This document shows, one piece after another, positions 1 through 11,029 of a stretch of DNA of 64,000 nucleotides. The translations under genes and the position numbers were made by a program. Origin of the DNA: Sitta carolinensis (Eukaryota > Chordata > Aves > Passeriformes > Sittidae); the NCBI GenBank assembly GCA_032173965.1, contig CM063285.1:25145660-25209659 (forward strand), in the 5' to 3' direction. The notes beneath the pieces are model-generated. The model worked only from the letters and a program-made list of their open reading frames with translations, made no database searches and was not told the DNA's origin. Position 1 is the first letter of the stretch. Every line of letters begins with the position of its first letter.

Positions 1-1486
1 ATACACTAAGGATTTATTCATGCTGTGAAGTAACAGAATTCAATTCTCTCTTCAGCAGAGAGAGTTGGAAATCCTAAAAATCACAGCTTGAATCAGAGGG
101 AACACTCAGATATCTCTGAATTTCTGTGAAAGGGGTCAGGGAAAAATCTAAGACTCAAAAATATCTCACAGAGTGAAAATGCTCAGTCTCCACCATCTCG
201 GTTTGAACTTTAGTTTTTATTTGGAGATGGATGTGTAGGAAAAGTCCCCTAACAAGTGAAAGCTGCAGTTTTAAATACTTTACTGCTAGATATGATCAAA
301 TTACAATATCAATTTTTATTTAAGCAATAACTAATCTGTGCATTTCAAGAATGAAATAGCTAGGGTAACAGGCAGCTTTCAGATTTCAACACTTTATAAA
401 GTAGGAAAATAATTAAAATTTCTTTTTACTCTAAAAAAGAAAGAAAAGAGGTTTATTTCATAAAAAGTAACAAATTCCAAAGTCTTACAAAAGTTTTTGA
501 TATTTTTATCTTAAAAATATAACCAAATGCTGAAACAGAATTTTTCCAAAGAAAAATCATTTTGACTGAAAAGTAAATATAAATTCTAGTACTTCTGATA
601 GTAAGAGAAATACTACTCAGTATAAAAAAAAGTACTTTTGCTGTAGCACAATAAAGGATGATTATGAAAGGGGAAATGTATGCAAGCCATAAGCGGAAAC
701 TTCCTGATATTATACACATTATTCATAGCACTGATAGGAGTATTCAAACTAGCCTTGTTTTCTGTATGATTCAGGATAACAACTTTCCACCAGTTATCTC
801 ATCATTGATCAAAAAAACTTTTGTTTGGCTGAAATGTATCTTTGAAAAAAGAGTCATCTACTCTTGTTAACAAAAGACAGAAAATTCATTTCCTTTTGCT
901 CTTTCTCCAGTGACTAATCTCCACACTGTTAAAATTTATGCTCAATTTATACCTCAGACTTAGGACTCTGTAGTTTACAGCATTTTCCCCTAATAAAGAG
1001 TATTCAATAGCAAGTCACATGCTAAGTTTATTCTCATAAAACAATCAGATGTAAGTCTTTAACAGCAAAATTTTATCACTTTTTAAGAAATATTAAGAAA
1101 GGTCTTGGAGAGCCAAAAATCGCCAACCATGAGAATATATTTTCAAAGGTCAAAACCAGTGATTAATCTCCTTTGAAATGCAAAAGATGGAAGTAAGGGT
1201 GATCAACAAGTTTTACAGGAAAATTACATTTTTATGCAAAAGATCACTAATCTCCACCAGTTCACAATGACCTTTACAAAATTAGACCACTACAGAGTGC
1301 TACAGGGTAAAATAGCTTGCACAGCCCCTGGATGGGGACACTTCTTTTGCCCTTTCTGCTACACAGTTTCTACACTGTCTGACAAAGCGTTTCATAATGA
1401 TTTCTGTTTAAAAAATCCAAGAGGAAGCCTCAAAAGAGAGCAGCTGTATGCATTGCACTGACTTCTTTTCCAGGCATGATTTCATC
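1..1486. other. AT-rich non-coding stretch
   Basis: There is no gene, RNA gene or recognisable repeat here. The sequence is AT-rich, and the open frames are short and end at random stops. Very old, unrecognisable repeat remnants cannot be excluded. Confidence 0.6.
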
Positions 1487-2696
1487 AACTTCCATTTCAC
1501 AAGAGCTATGAATATCATCTATCTGCACTTCTCAAAGGCATATGACCCAGTCCTCTAAATCCTTCTGTCTAAATTGGAGAGTTGTAAATTTGATAGGCAG
1601 ACTGCTCAGTGGATAAGGAATTGTTTGGGTGTTCACATCCATAGGGCAGTGGTCAACAGCTCACTATTCAGATGGAGATCAGTGATGGGTGGTGTCCTTC
1701 AGGCATCCATATTTCAACCAGGACAGTTTAATATATTCACCAATAACAGAGACTGGGACTGAGTGGGAAGCCTCAGCAAATTTGCAGATGACACCAAGCC
1801 GAGTGGTGCTGTTGACAGACCTGAAGGATGGGATGCCATCCAGAGAGTCCTGGAGAGGCTCAGGAATCTCCTGAGGTTCAACAAAGCCAAATACAGGGTG
1901 CTGCACCTTGGTCAGGGCAACCCCTGGTACCATCTCAGGCAGGGGATGGGCAGATCAAGAGCAGCCCTGCTGAGAAGGGCTTGGGGTGTTGGTGGGTGAA
2001 AAACTGGACACGAGCTGCAATATGCATTTGTAGCCCATTGGCCAGCCCATATCCTAGGCTGCATCCAAAGCAACATGGCCAGCAAGTCAAAGGAGGTGAT
2101 TCTGCCCCTCCTCTCCTCTCTGGTGTGACCCCACCTAGAGTATGCATCCAGCTCTGGGGCCCCTAATACAATGAGGAAATAGAACTCCTGGAGCAGATCC
2201 AGAGAATGGCCATGAACATGACTGGAGGATAGGAACACCTCTCCTGTGAGGAGAGACCTGGGGTTGTTCATCCTGGAGAAGACTGAGGAGACCTTATTAT
2301 GGCAGTAAATACTACTTAGTAATATATAAGTACTGTATAGTAACACAGTAGCTTTATTTCAGTACTTAGAAGCAGCTTACAAGAAAGATGGGAAAGAACA
2401 TTTTAGCAGGATCAGTTGAGAAACGGTGTAGGTTTAATGGTTTTAAAATGAAGGAAGTTTGATTTAGATAGGATGTGAGCAAAACATTTTTTACATTAAG
2501 GGTGGTGAACCACTGGAATATGTTGCACAGAGAAGTGGTGGATGCCCAATCCCTGGAAACATTCGAGGTCCAAGTTAGACAGAGCTCTGGGCAATCTGAT
2601 GGTCGAAGATGTCCCTGCTCATTGCAAGGAGAGTTGGACTAGATGACATTGAAAGCTCCCTTCCAACTCAAAATCTTCCACGTTTCTATGGTTCCA
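1487..2696 (+). mobile_element. CR1 LINE, 5'-truncated, degenerate reverse transcriptase plus 3' end
   Basis: This is a CR1 non-LTR retrotransposon copy. CR1 ORF2 encodes an endonuclease/reverse transcriptase; only the RT core and the 3' end survive here. Around 1530-1760 the frame reads through a YLHFSKAYDPV-like palm motif (YLDFSKAFDTV type in active copies), then a WIRN..L stretch and a region matching the RT segment before the catalytic box. After a frame break near 1760 comes SLSKFADDTK, which keeps the FADD catalytic signature, followed by DAIQRVLERL and FNKAK..VLHLG, all typical CR1. From about 2160 the sequence matches the CR1 3' part (LLEQIQR-like, then the 3' UTR with 'ggtggtgaaccactgga' and 'ccttccaactc'). 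It ends near a degenerate CR1 terminus (ttctatggttcca). Stops and frame shifts show it is dead, and an AT-rich block at about 2310-2370 interrupts the CR1 match. The exact 5' end is uncertain. Confidence 0.93.
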
Positions 2697-3737
2697 AATC
2701 TTGAAAATGTACCAGTTTTAGTTATGCCTGTAGTTTAACATCCTCAGGTGTGCCATGTTCGCTTTACAAACCCTTGATATTTCCTACTGATCTTGACAAT
2801 GTATTCATTTTTATCACCATCATATTTCCAGTTGACTCACTTTTTTATGTCCCATTTAAATTTGCAAAACTCATTTCTCAAAATGTATGTATACTAGAAC
2901 AAGACACCTTAAACTGCAAATTCAGTTATTAGGTATATTTAGGTATCTACGTATTATGAATAATTCCAAAGAATTTTGCAGCAATTGCCTATGAAAATTG
3001 ACTCAAGAATGTAATTTCATCTCAAAAAATACTTGTTTCTGCTTCTCTGCTCTGACACTGCTGTAAACAGATTACAAAGAAAAAAAATTGAGGTTTTTAT
3101 CTGAAGTAATTGTTCCAAGTTTTTTTCTTAATATTAATCTCTTATCACCAGCTGCTGTAGTTATTAACGGCAAAGAAAATTCCAGGATTATAAATGGAAT
3201 CCATACAGGCATATGATTTTAAATAATCCCTTTTCTGCTTTATGGATGCTTCTGTGTTTTGTAAACCACTGATATTCAACAGAGATACTCCTTTTGCGAA
3301 GGATTAATTTCTGGCCTGACAATGATTCCTCAACTCCTTCATAATCAAGAAAATATTTTAATACAATAAAAATTAGTGTTTGAATAGGAAGTGTAGGGAA
3401 TGCAGTTTTATACTTTGTTTCTTTGTCTCCCACAACTTAAAAATAAGATTACAACATGAACCTAGGGAAAACATCTGTTTTCTTATTCCAGATATTTCCT
3501 AAGCATTCACAAGCTTCTATAATCTTGTACTAAAATAAACTGCATGACAAATCAGCACTTAATACACGTCTGTTAAAGACTTTGTGTTATACTGATGGTT
3601 AATTTTACCTAGTGTTACCATTTTATTTGTAAATTCCCCATAAGTGATTACAAATGTAAATACAGGCTTAAGAGAAATAGGCAGAAAAGATCAATGATTT
3701 TTAAAAACTCCTTCAAAATATTTCAACTACTGAAAAA

Positions 3738-3812
3738 CAACCCAAAAATCCAACCAAAACTCCCACCAAAAAAACAAAAAAACCAAAAAAACCAACAACA
3801 AAAAAACAAAAC
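3738..3812. repeat. A/C-rich low-complexity tract
   Basis: This is a run of CCAAAA-, CAAAA- and ACCAACAA-like words with almost no G or T. The minus-strand open frame across it (rich in Gly, Phe and Val) is a product of composition and does not indicate a protein. Confidence 0.8.
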
Positions 3813-4837
3813 TGAGAAAGACAAGGTTTTCCAAAACTGCAAATTAAAAGGTTGCATTCTAAGATAACAAGCAGTACAATAGCCAAGAAGTTAAATAATC
3901 TCATGAAATTTGCTGGTTAGATCAGCTTGTTTTGTTATTTAAATTCACTCAAAAGCAATTTATAATTTTATTTATCTTGTGCAACTAATGTCATATTTTA
4001 TCCAGATGACATGACCATTTTAGAATTAAGGTTTCTTAAATGTATATTACTCAACATAATCACACACACACATAAATAATCAAGGAAATAGTTATTTACA
4101 TCACTTCTCTTTTTGGTCCTTCCCTACCTCACTATGTAAAATATTCTGCCATGGATGTTCCATAATTCCTTTTCTGCTCTTATAAGTAATCCTAGCATTA
4201 ATTGTTTAAAGCCACAATCAAACATAATATTGAATCTGTGATCTAGTTTAAGATCAAGTTTTTGCTAATTCACTAATTCTATGTAATGTAGTACAAAGTC
4301 AAATTACTCACTTGGAGACCATCCTTGGAGAACTTAACGCATTACCAGTAAATTCTTTGTCAATGGAGGATTGTTAAGGAGCATGGAGATCAATGACTGA
4401 ATTTGTCATGGTATTTGTTATAATGAAATAAATGTAAATAAGATCAGCATGATGTTCATATTTTTCGATTGAATATTTTCTGAATTGTAATTTCATGTAT
4501 TGATAGATATTGCATCTAAACAATTTTTGTGGAGAGTCAAATAAGTGGGAATAGAACCGAAAAAGATTTGGTTTGGGTTTTTTTTTTTCTCCTCCAACAT
4601 GTTGTCCTCTCTCTGTGTTTTCTTTCCTGTTTTTCTTGGTGTTTTCTGAATATCCTTAAAATTAGTGCCTGGTTTTCCATCTTTGAATACCTATTCTGCG
4701 GTTGAAATTGGACTGTTTATTTAGAATCTAGATATTAATAAAGTGATCTTAGTCCTATCCTTGTCTACATTCCTTAGGCACCAACTAAAGAAAAGTTGAG
4801 CCAGGAAGTTCTTTGGTTTATCATTTTATTAATATAT

Positions 4838-4880
4838 TATATTATCATTATATTAATATGTACTATATTATCATTATATT
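4838..4880. repeat. Imperfect 26-bp tandem duplication, AT-rich
   Basis: The 17-base word tatattatcattatatt occurs at 4838-4854 and again at 4864-4880, giving a 26-bp period. This is consistent with replication slippage in AT-rich DNA. Confidence 0.7.
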
Positions 4881-5539
4881 TTTCTTTAAATCCTTCATTC
4901 TATGATTTCTTTTGAATTGGAATTACAGGATTCAAATTGTGAGATTTGTCCCACTAGTTGCTAACACATATTAAAGACCATATAGAAATAGGCTATCCCT
5001 GTCCCCAAGGGTAGCGGGGCACATTTGATTAATTCCACTGTGCTTTAGAAAGCATGAATTGCCCATTTTCATGTGATGTGTCAACCACAGAGCATTTCTA
5101 CAATCATTGATTAATTAAGGAAGGCACTTCCACATTCAGTGCAAGAGTATCAAAGATTTATTTAGGGAATCTAATCACATTTGGAGTTAAATACTGACTC
5201 AACTGAAGGATTTACAGGCTACAACTTCTAATGAAAATTGCAGGTCTTTGTACTTCCTACACCATAAAACACAGAACTAAATTCCATGTTCTGTTGCGGC
5301 TCATATACAGAATTAAGAAGTGAATTTGCAAAAGTAAAGTGGCAGAACACAACCATTTTCTTTATAGTCTGTATTTCTCAGCTCCTCGTTGCTAAGGTCT
5401 GCTTCAGGGGATGATATAAGGAGGTGCCCAAATGCAAGTTTTTCAATGTGAACAGAACATACAGGGAGCTTTCTTATTGCCCCTTGCTACTGCAGTAGTC
5501 AAATAGATGCAAGTTATTAGTGGATGGGAAAAAGAGTAA

Positions 5540-5935
5540 TGGAACTACAGAATGGTTTGCTTTGGCAGGGACCTTAAAGAAAGTCTAGTTCCAAACCCTA
5601 TGCCACAGGCAGTGACACTTCTCACTAGACCAGATTGCTCAAAACCCAATCAAACCTGGCCTTGAACACTGCCAGGGATGGGGCATACACAGCTTCTGCG
5701 TGCAACATGTTCCAGTGTCTCAACAGCCTTACAATTGCAAACAATTACCTTACAGCAAACAATTTCCTCCTAATATCTAAACCTAGAACTGCTCTCTTTC
5801 AATCTCAAGACGTACCCTCATTCTGTCACTACAGCTCCTTAAGATGAGTCCCTCTTTGGCTGCCTTATAGATCAGATTCTGGAAGGCTGCTACAAGGTCT
5901 CCTCACATAACACCTCACATATTTATGTTTCTCTG
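5540..5935 (-). mobile_element. CR1 LINE 3' end fragment
   Basis: Read on the minus strand this is the last few hundred bases of a CR1 element. On the plus strand the order is the reverse complement of the CR1 3' UTR: 'acagaatggtttgctttggcaggg', 'accttaaagaaagtctagttcc', 'tggccttgaacactgcc', 'gggatggggcat', 'ctcctaatatctaaaccta', then 'ggctgctacaaggtctcct'. This matches the usual CR1 3' block order with point changes and small indels. It is 5'-truncated at the right-hand side, as usual for CR1, and keeps no coding region. Confidence 0.92.
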
Positions 5936-7385
5936 TGAAAGAGAATTTCAGGAAATCAGAAGTCAACCTTCCACATGCACAAACATGCACACACACTCAC
6001 AAATACCAGTGAAATAAAAAATAGTCATGTGAACAGAAAAATCTACAGCGAAGAATATTGACTTGAACATCAGAAAAATAGAATTGTCTTGAAAAGAATG
6101 ATCCAGATTTTGAAAATGGCAAATACACTTGTTCAGTGTGTTCTGCACCAAGGAATACCAGGCTAAAACACAATAAAAACCAGGCAAGTACCCATACACT
6201 GTGATGATGGGCAAACTCACCAAACATCCTTATGAGGTAGCTCTTGTATTTCTAAAATATGTGTCCAAACAGCACAGCTTAAGCCAGAATTTAAGCCATT
6301 GGAAATGTTAAATTGGAATTCTGAGAACAAGTTTCAAATGTGGCCTGCACAGTTCAGTACAGCAGTTAAAAACTCTAGCTTATATGAAAACTATATACTG
6401 ATTGGGTTCTCAGTCCTTTGTAAATAACACTGACTTGCAAATATCCTTCAAAAATATATGGCCTTTTATATTTGGAGGAAAAGGTGTATTAATTTTTTTA
6501 CAGTTCAATCTAAATAGAGATGTATTCCTAGCTGCATCAAATTTAATACCCATCAAAGAAAAGTTATTTTTGAAAAGACATGAACTACCATTCTTGTAGT
6601 ATGAGTATCTAGTGATAAAGAAGACATATTACTTGCAAGGAATGCACATAAAACTAAGAAATATATGCATAGAAATTTGTGTTTTTCATTTATGAACCAG
6701 CCTTGATTTGCATTTTTAACATACTAAAATCCCTCTAGAAGTCTGGCTTTTTTTCATCTATTTTACTCACATTACAGTGCTGTTTTCAAGCACTGCTGAA
6801 CTATAAATAGTTCAAACCAGAAATTTATAACCATTAACTCTATCCTTTGCTTGACTTCCATGAAACTTGTGTTGAATAATTACAAAACTTTTAAGCTGAC
6901 TCCAGTGGAGTCTGGGACATGACAGCTTTCAGCAAAGTATCAGTAGACTTCATTTGTTTCTGGCCCACGGAGACATTCACCTTAAGGCACTGCCTCAGGC
7001 TTTTGGATTTCCTGTGTTTACCTACTTGCTTGAGATTGTTTGTGCTGCTTTTTGCTCCTCACTAGATAAACCCGCCTTAACAACATTTCAGCAATCTGGA
7101 GCGGTGCTGTGTTCTAAATTCAGCAAATATCTTTCTAGAAAGATAATTTATAGAAAAAAATACTCTAGTATCTACACATCTATTTACAAATAAAAGATAT
7201 ATGATCTGGATAGAGCAAAGACATTGTTCTGCTCAATAAAGCTCTGCTCACAAGAATAGCTTATCGATAAGCTTCTTCTGCTTATGATAGCAATCATCAG
7301 TTATGTGTTTTTTACAAATCCTGTAAGCAGATTTTCTTTTATGAATTTTGTATTAATTTATGCAATTAAAGAGGTAAAATGCTAT
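5936..7385. other. AT-rich non-coding stretch
   Basis: No gene or known repeat was seen. It contains short CA-rich bits near 5975-6000 and a perfect 16-bp palindrome at 7258-7273. Confidence 0.55.
7258..7273. repeat. Perfect 16-bp palindrome
   Basis: AGCTTATCGATAAGCT equals its own reverse complement, centred on the ClaI-type ATCGAT core. No function can be inferred. The CpG at the centre is uncommon in the local AT-rich context. Confidence 0.7.
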
Positions 7386-7419
7386 GCAAGTAGAGAGGAT
7401 TCCTTCAGCAAACACAACG

Positions 7420-7530
7420 ATTTCACACAGGGGCCCTGCCAGTACAGAGTAGCAGAGGTCCACAGAGTCACACACAACAATTTGCAGATGAAGAGCAGTT
7501 TATTTTAAAGCTACAGGCTTCTAGAAACTA
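7420..7530 (-). mobile_element. Possible LTR R-U5 remnant
   Basis: On the minus strand an AATAAA-containing stretch (AAAATAAACTGCTCTTCATC) is followed by about 90 bases of GC-richer sequence with 'gactctgtggacctctgctact' and 'ggcaggggcccctgtgtg'-like blocks. This layout resembles the R-U5 end of avian LTRs and stands out from the AT-rich flanks. I could not define a U3, terminal TG/CA pairs or target duplications, so the call is tentative. Confidence 0.22.
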
Positions 7531-9005
7531 TTACCACCTCTGGCAATTCATTTTACACATTAGCTGTGAGTGCTGCAGCAACACCTACTTACAGGTGTAA
7601 AAGGCAAACACAATATCAGGCATTGTTTCTCTTTCAAAAGCTTAGCAGCTGAAATTCATGCAATGTTCATATACGGCTCCAAACTCTTCTGTAAAATGGC
7701 ACTCATTTTTTTCACTATTTCAAATGCCTACTATGTATTTGATACTTTCTGGTTGAAGCTTTTGAGGTGAAATCAGAGGTGTTATTCTTTATTTTCTTAA
7801 ACTTGGTTATAATAAATTATATTCTCATAAGCCATGTTTGGTAGGACCAAGAACTAAAAGATAGATGAATTTTCAGTCAAAATTCAAGAAGTTCCTCATA
7901 CTTTGCTTTTCAAATAGTCCTTTTTTTTCTTTTATTTTAAATTAATGCAGTCCCTGAATGCTAGCTGTTTTAGCCTGAGTTCTTCGATATCTCCCTTACT
8001 GCAGAATTTTTCCAATAGTTTGTAATATTTTTTGTTTTTTTTACCCTGATTTGTGAGGAATTTTCTGTCATAAACAGTGAAATCCATTGAAAAATTTTGT
8101 TTATACACATCAGCAATATAATGCAAAGTTGTTTCACTTGCAACAAGTTGAATCACCTGTTTCTTATACCACTTGAACGCTCTAGCAAATCCCTAGATGT
8201 GCCTCCAGTCCTTAAGCTAAATTCTCAACAATACTAAAAAATTGGAGCACAAAATTTGGCTTTAAGCAAGTGATACTAAATATAAAGCTTACTGCTCTAA
8301 TTTCAGAATATGTTCTTGCCTAGCAAGCTTTAAAGATTTTTTTTTCCCCCATTTTTCTACAAGCTTAACACCTTAATGCTACTGTAATTAACCAGGATAT
8401 TAGATACACAGAATGACAATACAATTGGCACTTGGGAAACTAATGAGGAGTATTAACTCAGCTATTATGACAGTACAAAAGGCAAAAGCTCTAGTTCACC
8501 ATATGCATTTACTGTGCTATTCACAAGCAAACTATTCACAAGAAAAACTATTGCCTATACTGCATTGTAAGAATACCTCCACAGGTGTGTGTTTGTCGAC
8601 TAAACTTTTAATCCCAGAGCATATTCAAGGGCTTCCTGGATGTGGCCCAGAAAAACAAACTCAGGAAAGCAAAACTTTAAATCCTAGTGTTTTAAAGTCT
8701 TTCATTCCTTCCTGTTGCTGCCTCCCTTCACCAACATGCATCCATGACCAGCATAATAAAACACCACACTAAAATACCTTGAGACAAGCCAAAATCATCT
8801 TTAGACTCCAGGAAAAGCTCAAGGTCAGTTCTTCATTACATACCCTTCCCATCCTTCACAGGAGCTCTAGATCATACTATTAGTTACTGAAAGTCTGGGC
8901 TGTCTCCCCAGTCAGAGCCACAACCTGTGCCACCCTTTCAATGGCAAACAGAAGTAGAAGATAAACTTGAAAACCTAGTGCAGCTATTTTACTTTATCTC
9001 AGCTC
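7531..9005. other. Non-coding stretch
   Basis: No gene was recognised. The 119-codon open frame at 8413-8772 (+) has no domain, no splice context and an ordinary composition, so I read it as chance. Confidence 0.5.
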
Positions 9006-9011
9006 ACAGTC
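9006..9011. repeat. Left target-site duplication (6 bp)
   Basis: ACAGTC lies immediately left of the LTR at 9012-9334. The identical hexamer follows the LTR at 9335-9340. Confidence 0.85.
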
Positions 9012-9334
9012 TGTTGCTGTGGCGAGTAACAAATTACACGATTTCCTCGTTTAGAACATGATCTGACTCCAATTTATTCAAACATCTGACCCCTTTTTAT
9101 ACCTTTTTGGACAGTTCATTCTCATTGGTAGGGAGAGTGATAGAACTCTTCACCCACATTGGCCAAAGCCAAGAGACATCAGATAAAGTCCGTCCCAGAG
9201 AAAGAATCCAAAACATTAAACATTCCTTACAAAAACAATGTTTATGTTCAAACTGTGATAACAGACCTTCCAAACCCAAAACTTCACAAAGGAATAGAAC
9301 TTAGAAACTTCAGGCCTAAGAAAACCAGACTACA
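9012..9334 (-). mobile_element. Solo LTR of an endogenous retrovirus (class II-like)
   Basis: A 323-bp LTR read on the minus strand. It starts TGTAGTCTGG (9334 leftwards) and ends CAGCAACA at 9012, giving TG...CA ends in a short imperfect inverted repeat. Promoter elements occur in the expected order on the minus strand: CCAAT-type boxes near 9120-9165, a TATA box (TATAAAAAGGG, plus-strand positions 9091-9101) and a polyadenylation signal AATAAA (9073-9078), followed by a U5-like tail. Perfect 6-bp direct repeats flank both ends. A 6-bp duplication and an LTR of this size are typical of alpha/beta-retrovirus-like (ERVK, class II) elements. No internal region remains, so it is a recombination product of a former provirus. 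Confidence 0.85.
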
Positions 9335-9340
9335 ACAGTC
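9335..9340. repeat. Right target-site duplication (6 bp)
   Basis: ACAGTC, identical to 9006-9011, directly abuts the LTR 5' end. Confidence 0.85.
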
Positions 9341-11029
9341 CTCTCTGCTGGACTCATCTCTAGAATAATCAAGATCAGTGTGTCTTTGTTATTTTTCATT
9401 ATCACCACTTTATGCCAGGATTTAAGCTATCCAACCATTAGCATGAGTTTTCTTGGCACACATTGGGATGGTATTGCAAATATTCCTGTTCAGGGTTTTA
9501 AAGAGTAGTTGACAGACAAAGTATTTACATTCTTACCCTGACAGTACACAGTGAGGGGTATGAGGCACATAGGGACGGACAGCCTAGAAAATGCAATACT
9601 TCCTGGTTGAGGATAGGTGCTTAGAAAATACTCTCATCCAGCACATTTACTACAAAATTGTTGAACAAACCACTGCATAAGTGGCAAGACAGGTATTACT
9701 TTTCTTAGAGAATCCATAGATCAAAATACCTTTTCAGGGGTTGCAGAGACTACACAAAAAGAATCCATATCCCAATAACTAGATTTATTTTCCACACTAA
9801 AACCTAGGCTCACTATTGCCATTCTTGCTTCTGCTCTACTAAAAAGTCAGGGTGAGATCTCTCAGGATGGAACTTATTTGTGAGCTCCCTCTTTATGTAT
9901 ACCTTATATTCTCTCTGACCTATTTCACATTTACTTCACATCCTGTCTTGCTATCAGGCTGGAGAGAAAGGATGACTCCTAAACATGCTGATGTAAATCT
10001 ACAAAGTCTGTCATTTATGAGTCTTAGTAAAGTACTTTTTTGAGACCTCTTCAACATTTAGAATAATCAAAATACTCTACACATATGCTCTGTAAAGGCA
10101 TTCAAAAGTGCTGGGACAAGTATTTAATTTAAAGATAAATATTCTGGCTAATATAGGCAACATCTATGAGACTGAAAGACTGAGTTCTGCTCCATCTCCC
10201 TTTTAGGGCAGATGATAATGAAAATCAGGCCTTTTCCATCATACTATGGCAGGGGATGGAAGGTAGAACAGGGAAGAGGAAGACACAAGGAGGAACTGCA
10301 ATCCGTGGAGCAATATGTGAGAACGGAAAGGCAATGTCCTAGGTCACATTTCCACAGATGCTCTGCAATATGGGCAAACCAAAGAAAGAACATACCATAG
10401 TGTCTCAACCAATTATGAGATGTTTGCAGTGCAGAACTCACAAGTATCATTGATATTTGACTTTCTTCTATATAAAAAATGCAATTTTAAAGAAAGTTAA
10501 TGATCTTGGAATCAAAAGCAAAAATTCTGCCTCATTGCTATAGGTGTATTTCATGTATTCAGTCAAGACTTTTAACCAAAGCAAAACAAAAAAAAAAAAA
10601 AAAAAAAAACAAGCAAATCGCTTTTACATTTAAAACTGTAAAAAGAGTATTAGATTACTGATTCACTGGTCGATACATAGTGTTTGAACTATATATAGGT
10701 TCAACAGGCAAATACTAATTTAGGTTGCATAAATTTTATAGCCATTGACGATTAATTAATCTACCAGTTTTCTTTACCTAAAGAATTTGTGTAACACTTA
10801 AGTTGATATTGCTCTCATGGGAAGTCTGTTTTCCCTGATATATGCCTCCCACATAATATCCTCTCACTGCACCTTCCCCCAGTAAACATCTGTAAAGAGC
10901 TGTTACATTATCCTGGAAAATTAATTCTTAATGCATCCTTCAGGCTTATTATTCATAAAAATGTCTACAATTTTTTAGAGATTATGCTTGTTTAGAAGAT
11001 ACAAGGGCTCTCTCTACGTGTATACTGAT
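9341..11029. other. AT-rich non-coding stretch
   Basis: No gene was recognised. An uninterrupted A22 run sits at 10588-10609. Confidence 0.55.

Larger units (their letters stand above)
2697..5539. other. AT-rich non-coding stretch with simple repeats
   Basis: No gene was recognised. Visible structure is an A/C-rich low-complexity tract at about 3738-3812, a short CA run near 4062, and a partial 26-bp tandem duplication at 4838-4880. Open frames are short. Confidence 0.6.

Noticed and set aside
1912..2346. 144-codon minus-strand open frame
   Set aside because: Antisense shadow of the CR1 element whose sense strand encodes the recognisable reverse transcriptase.
3713..3904. Hydrophobic Phe/Gly/Val-rich minus-strand frame that looks membrane-like (a similar one lies at 63213-63428)
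   Set aside because: Both fall on A/C-rich low-complexity DNA; hydrophobicity is a codon artefact.
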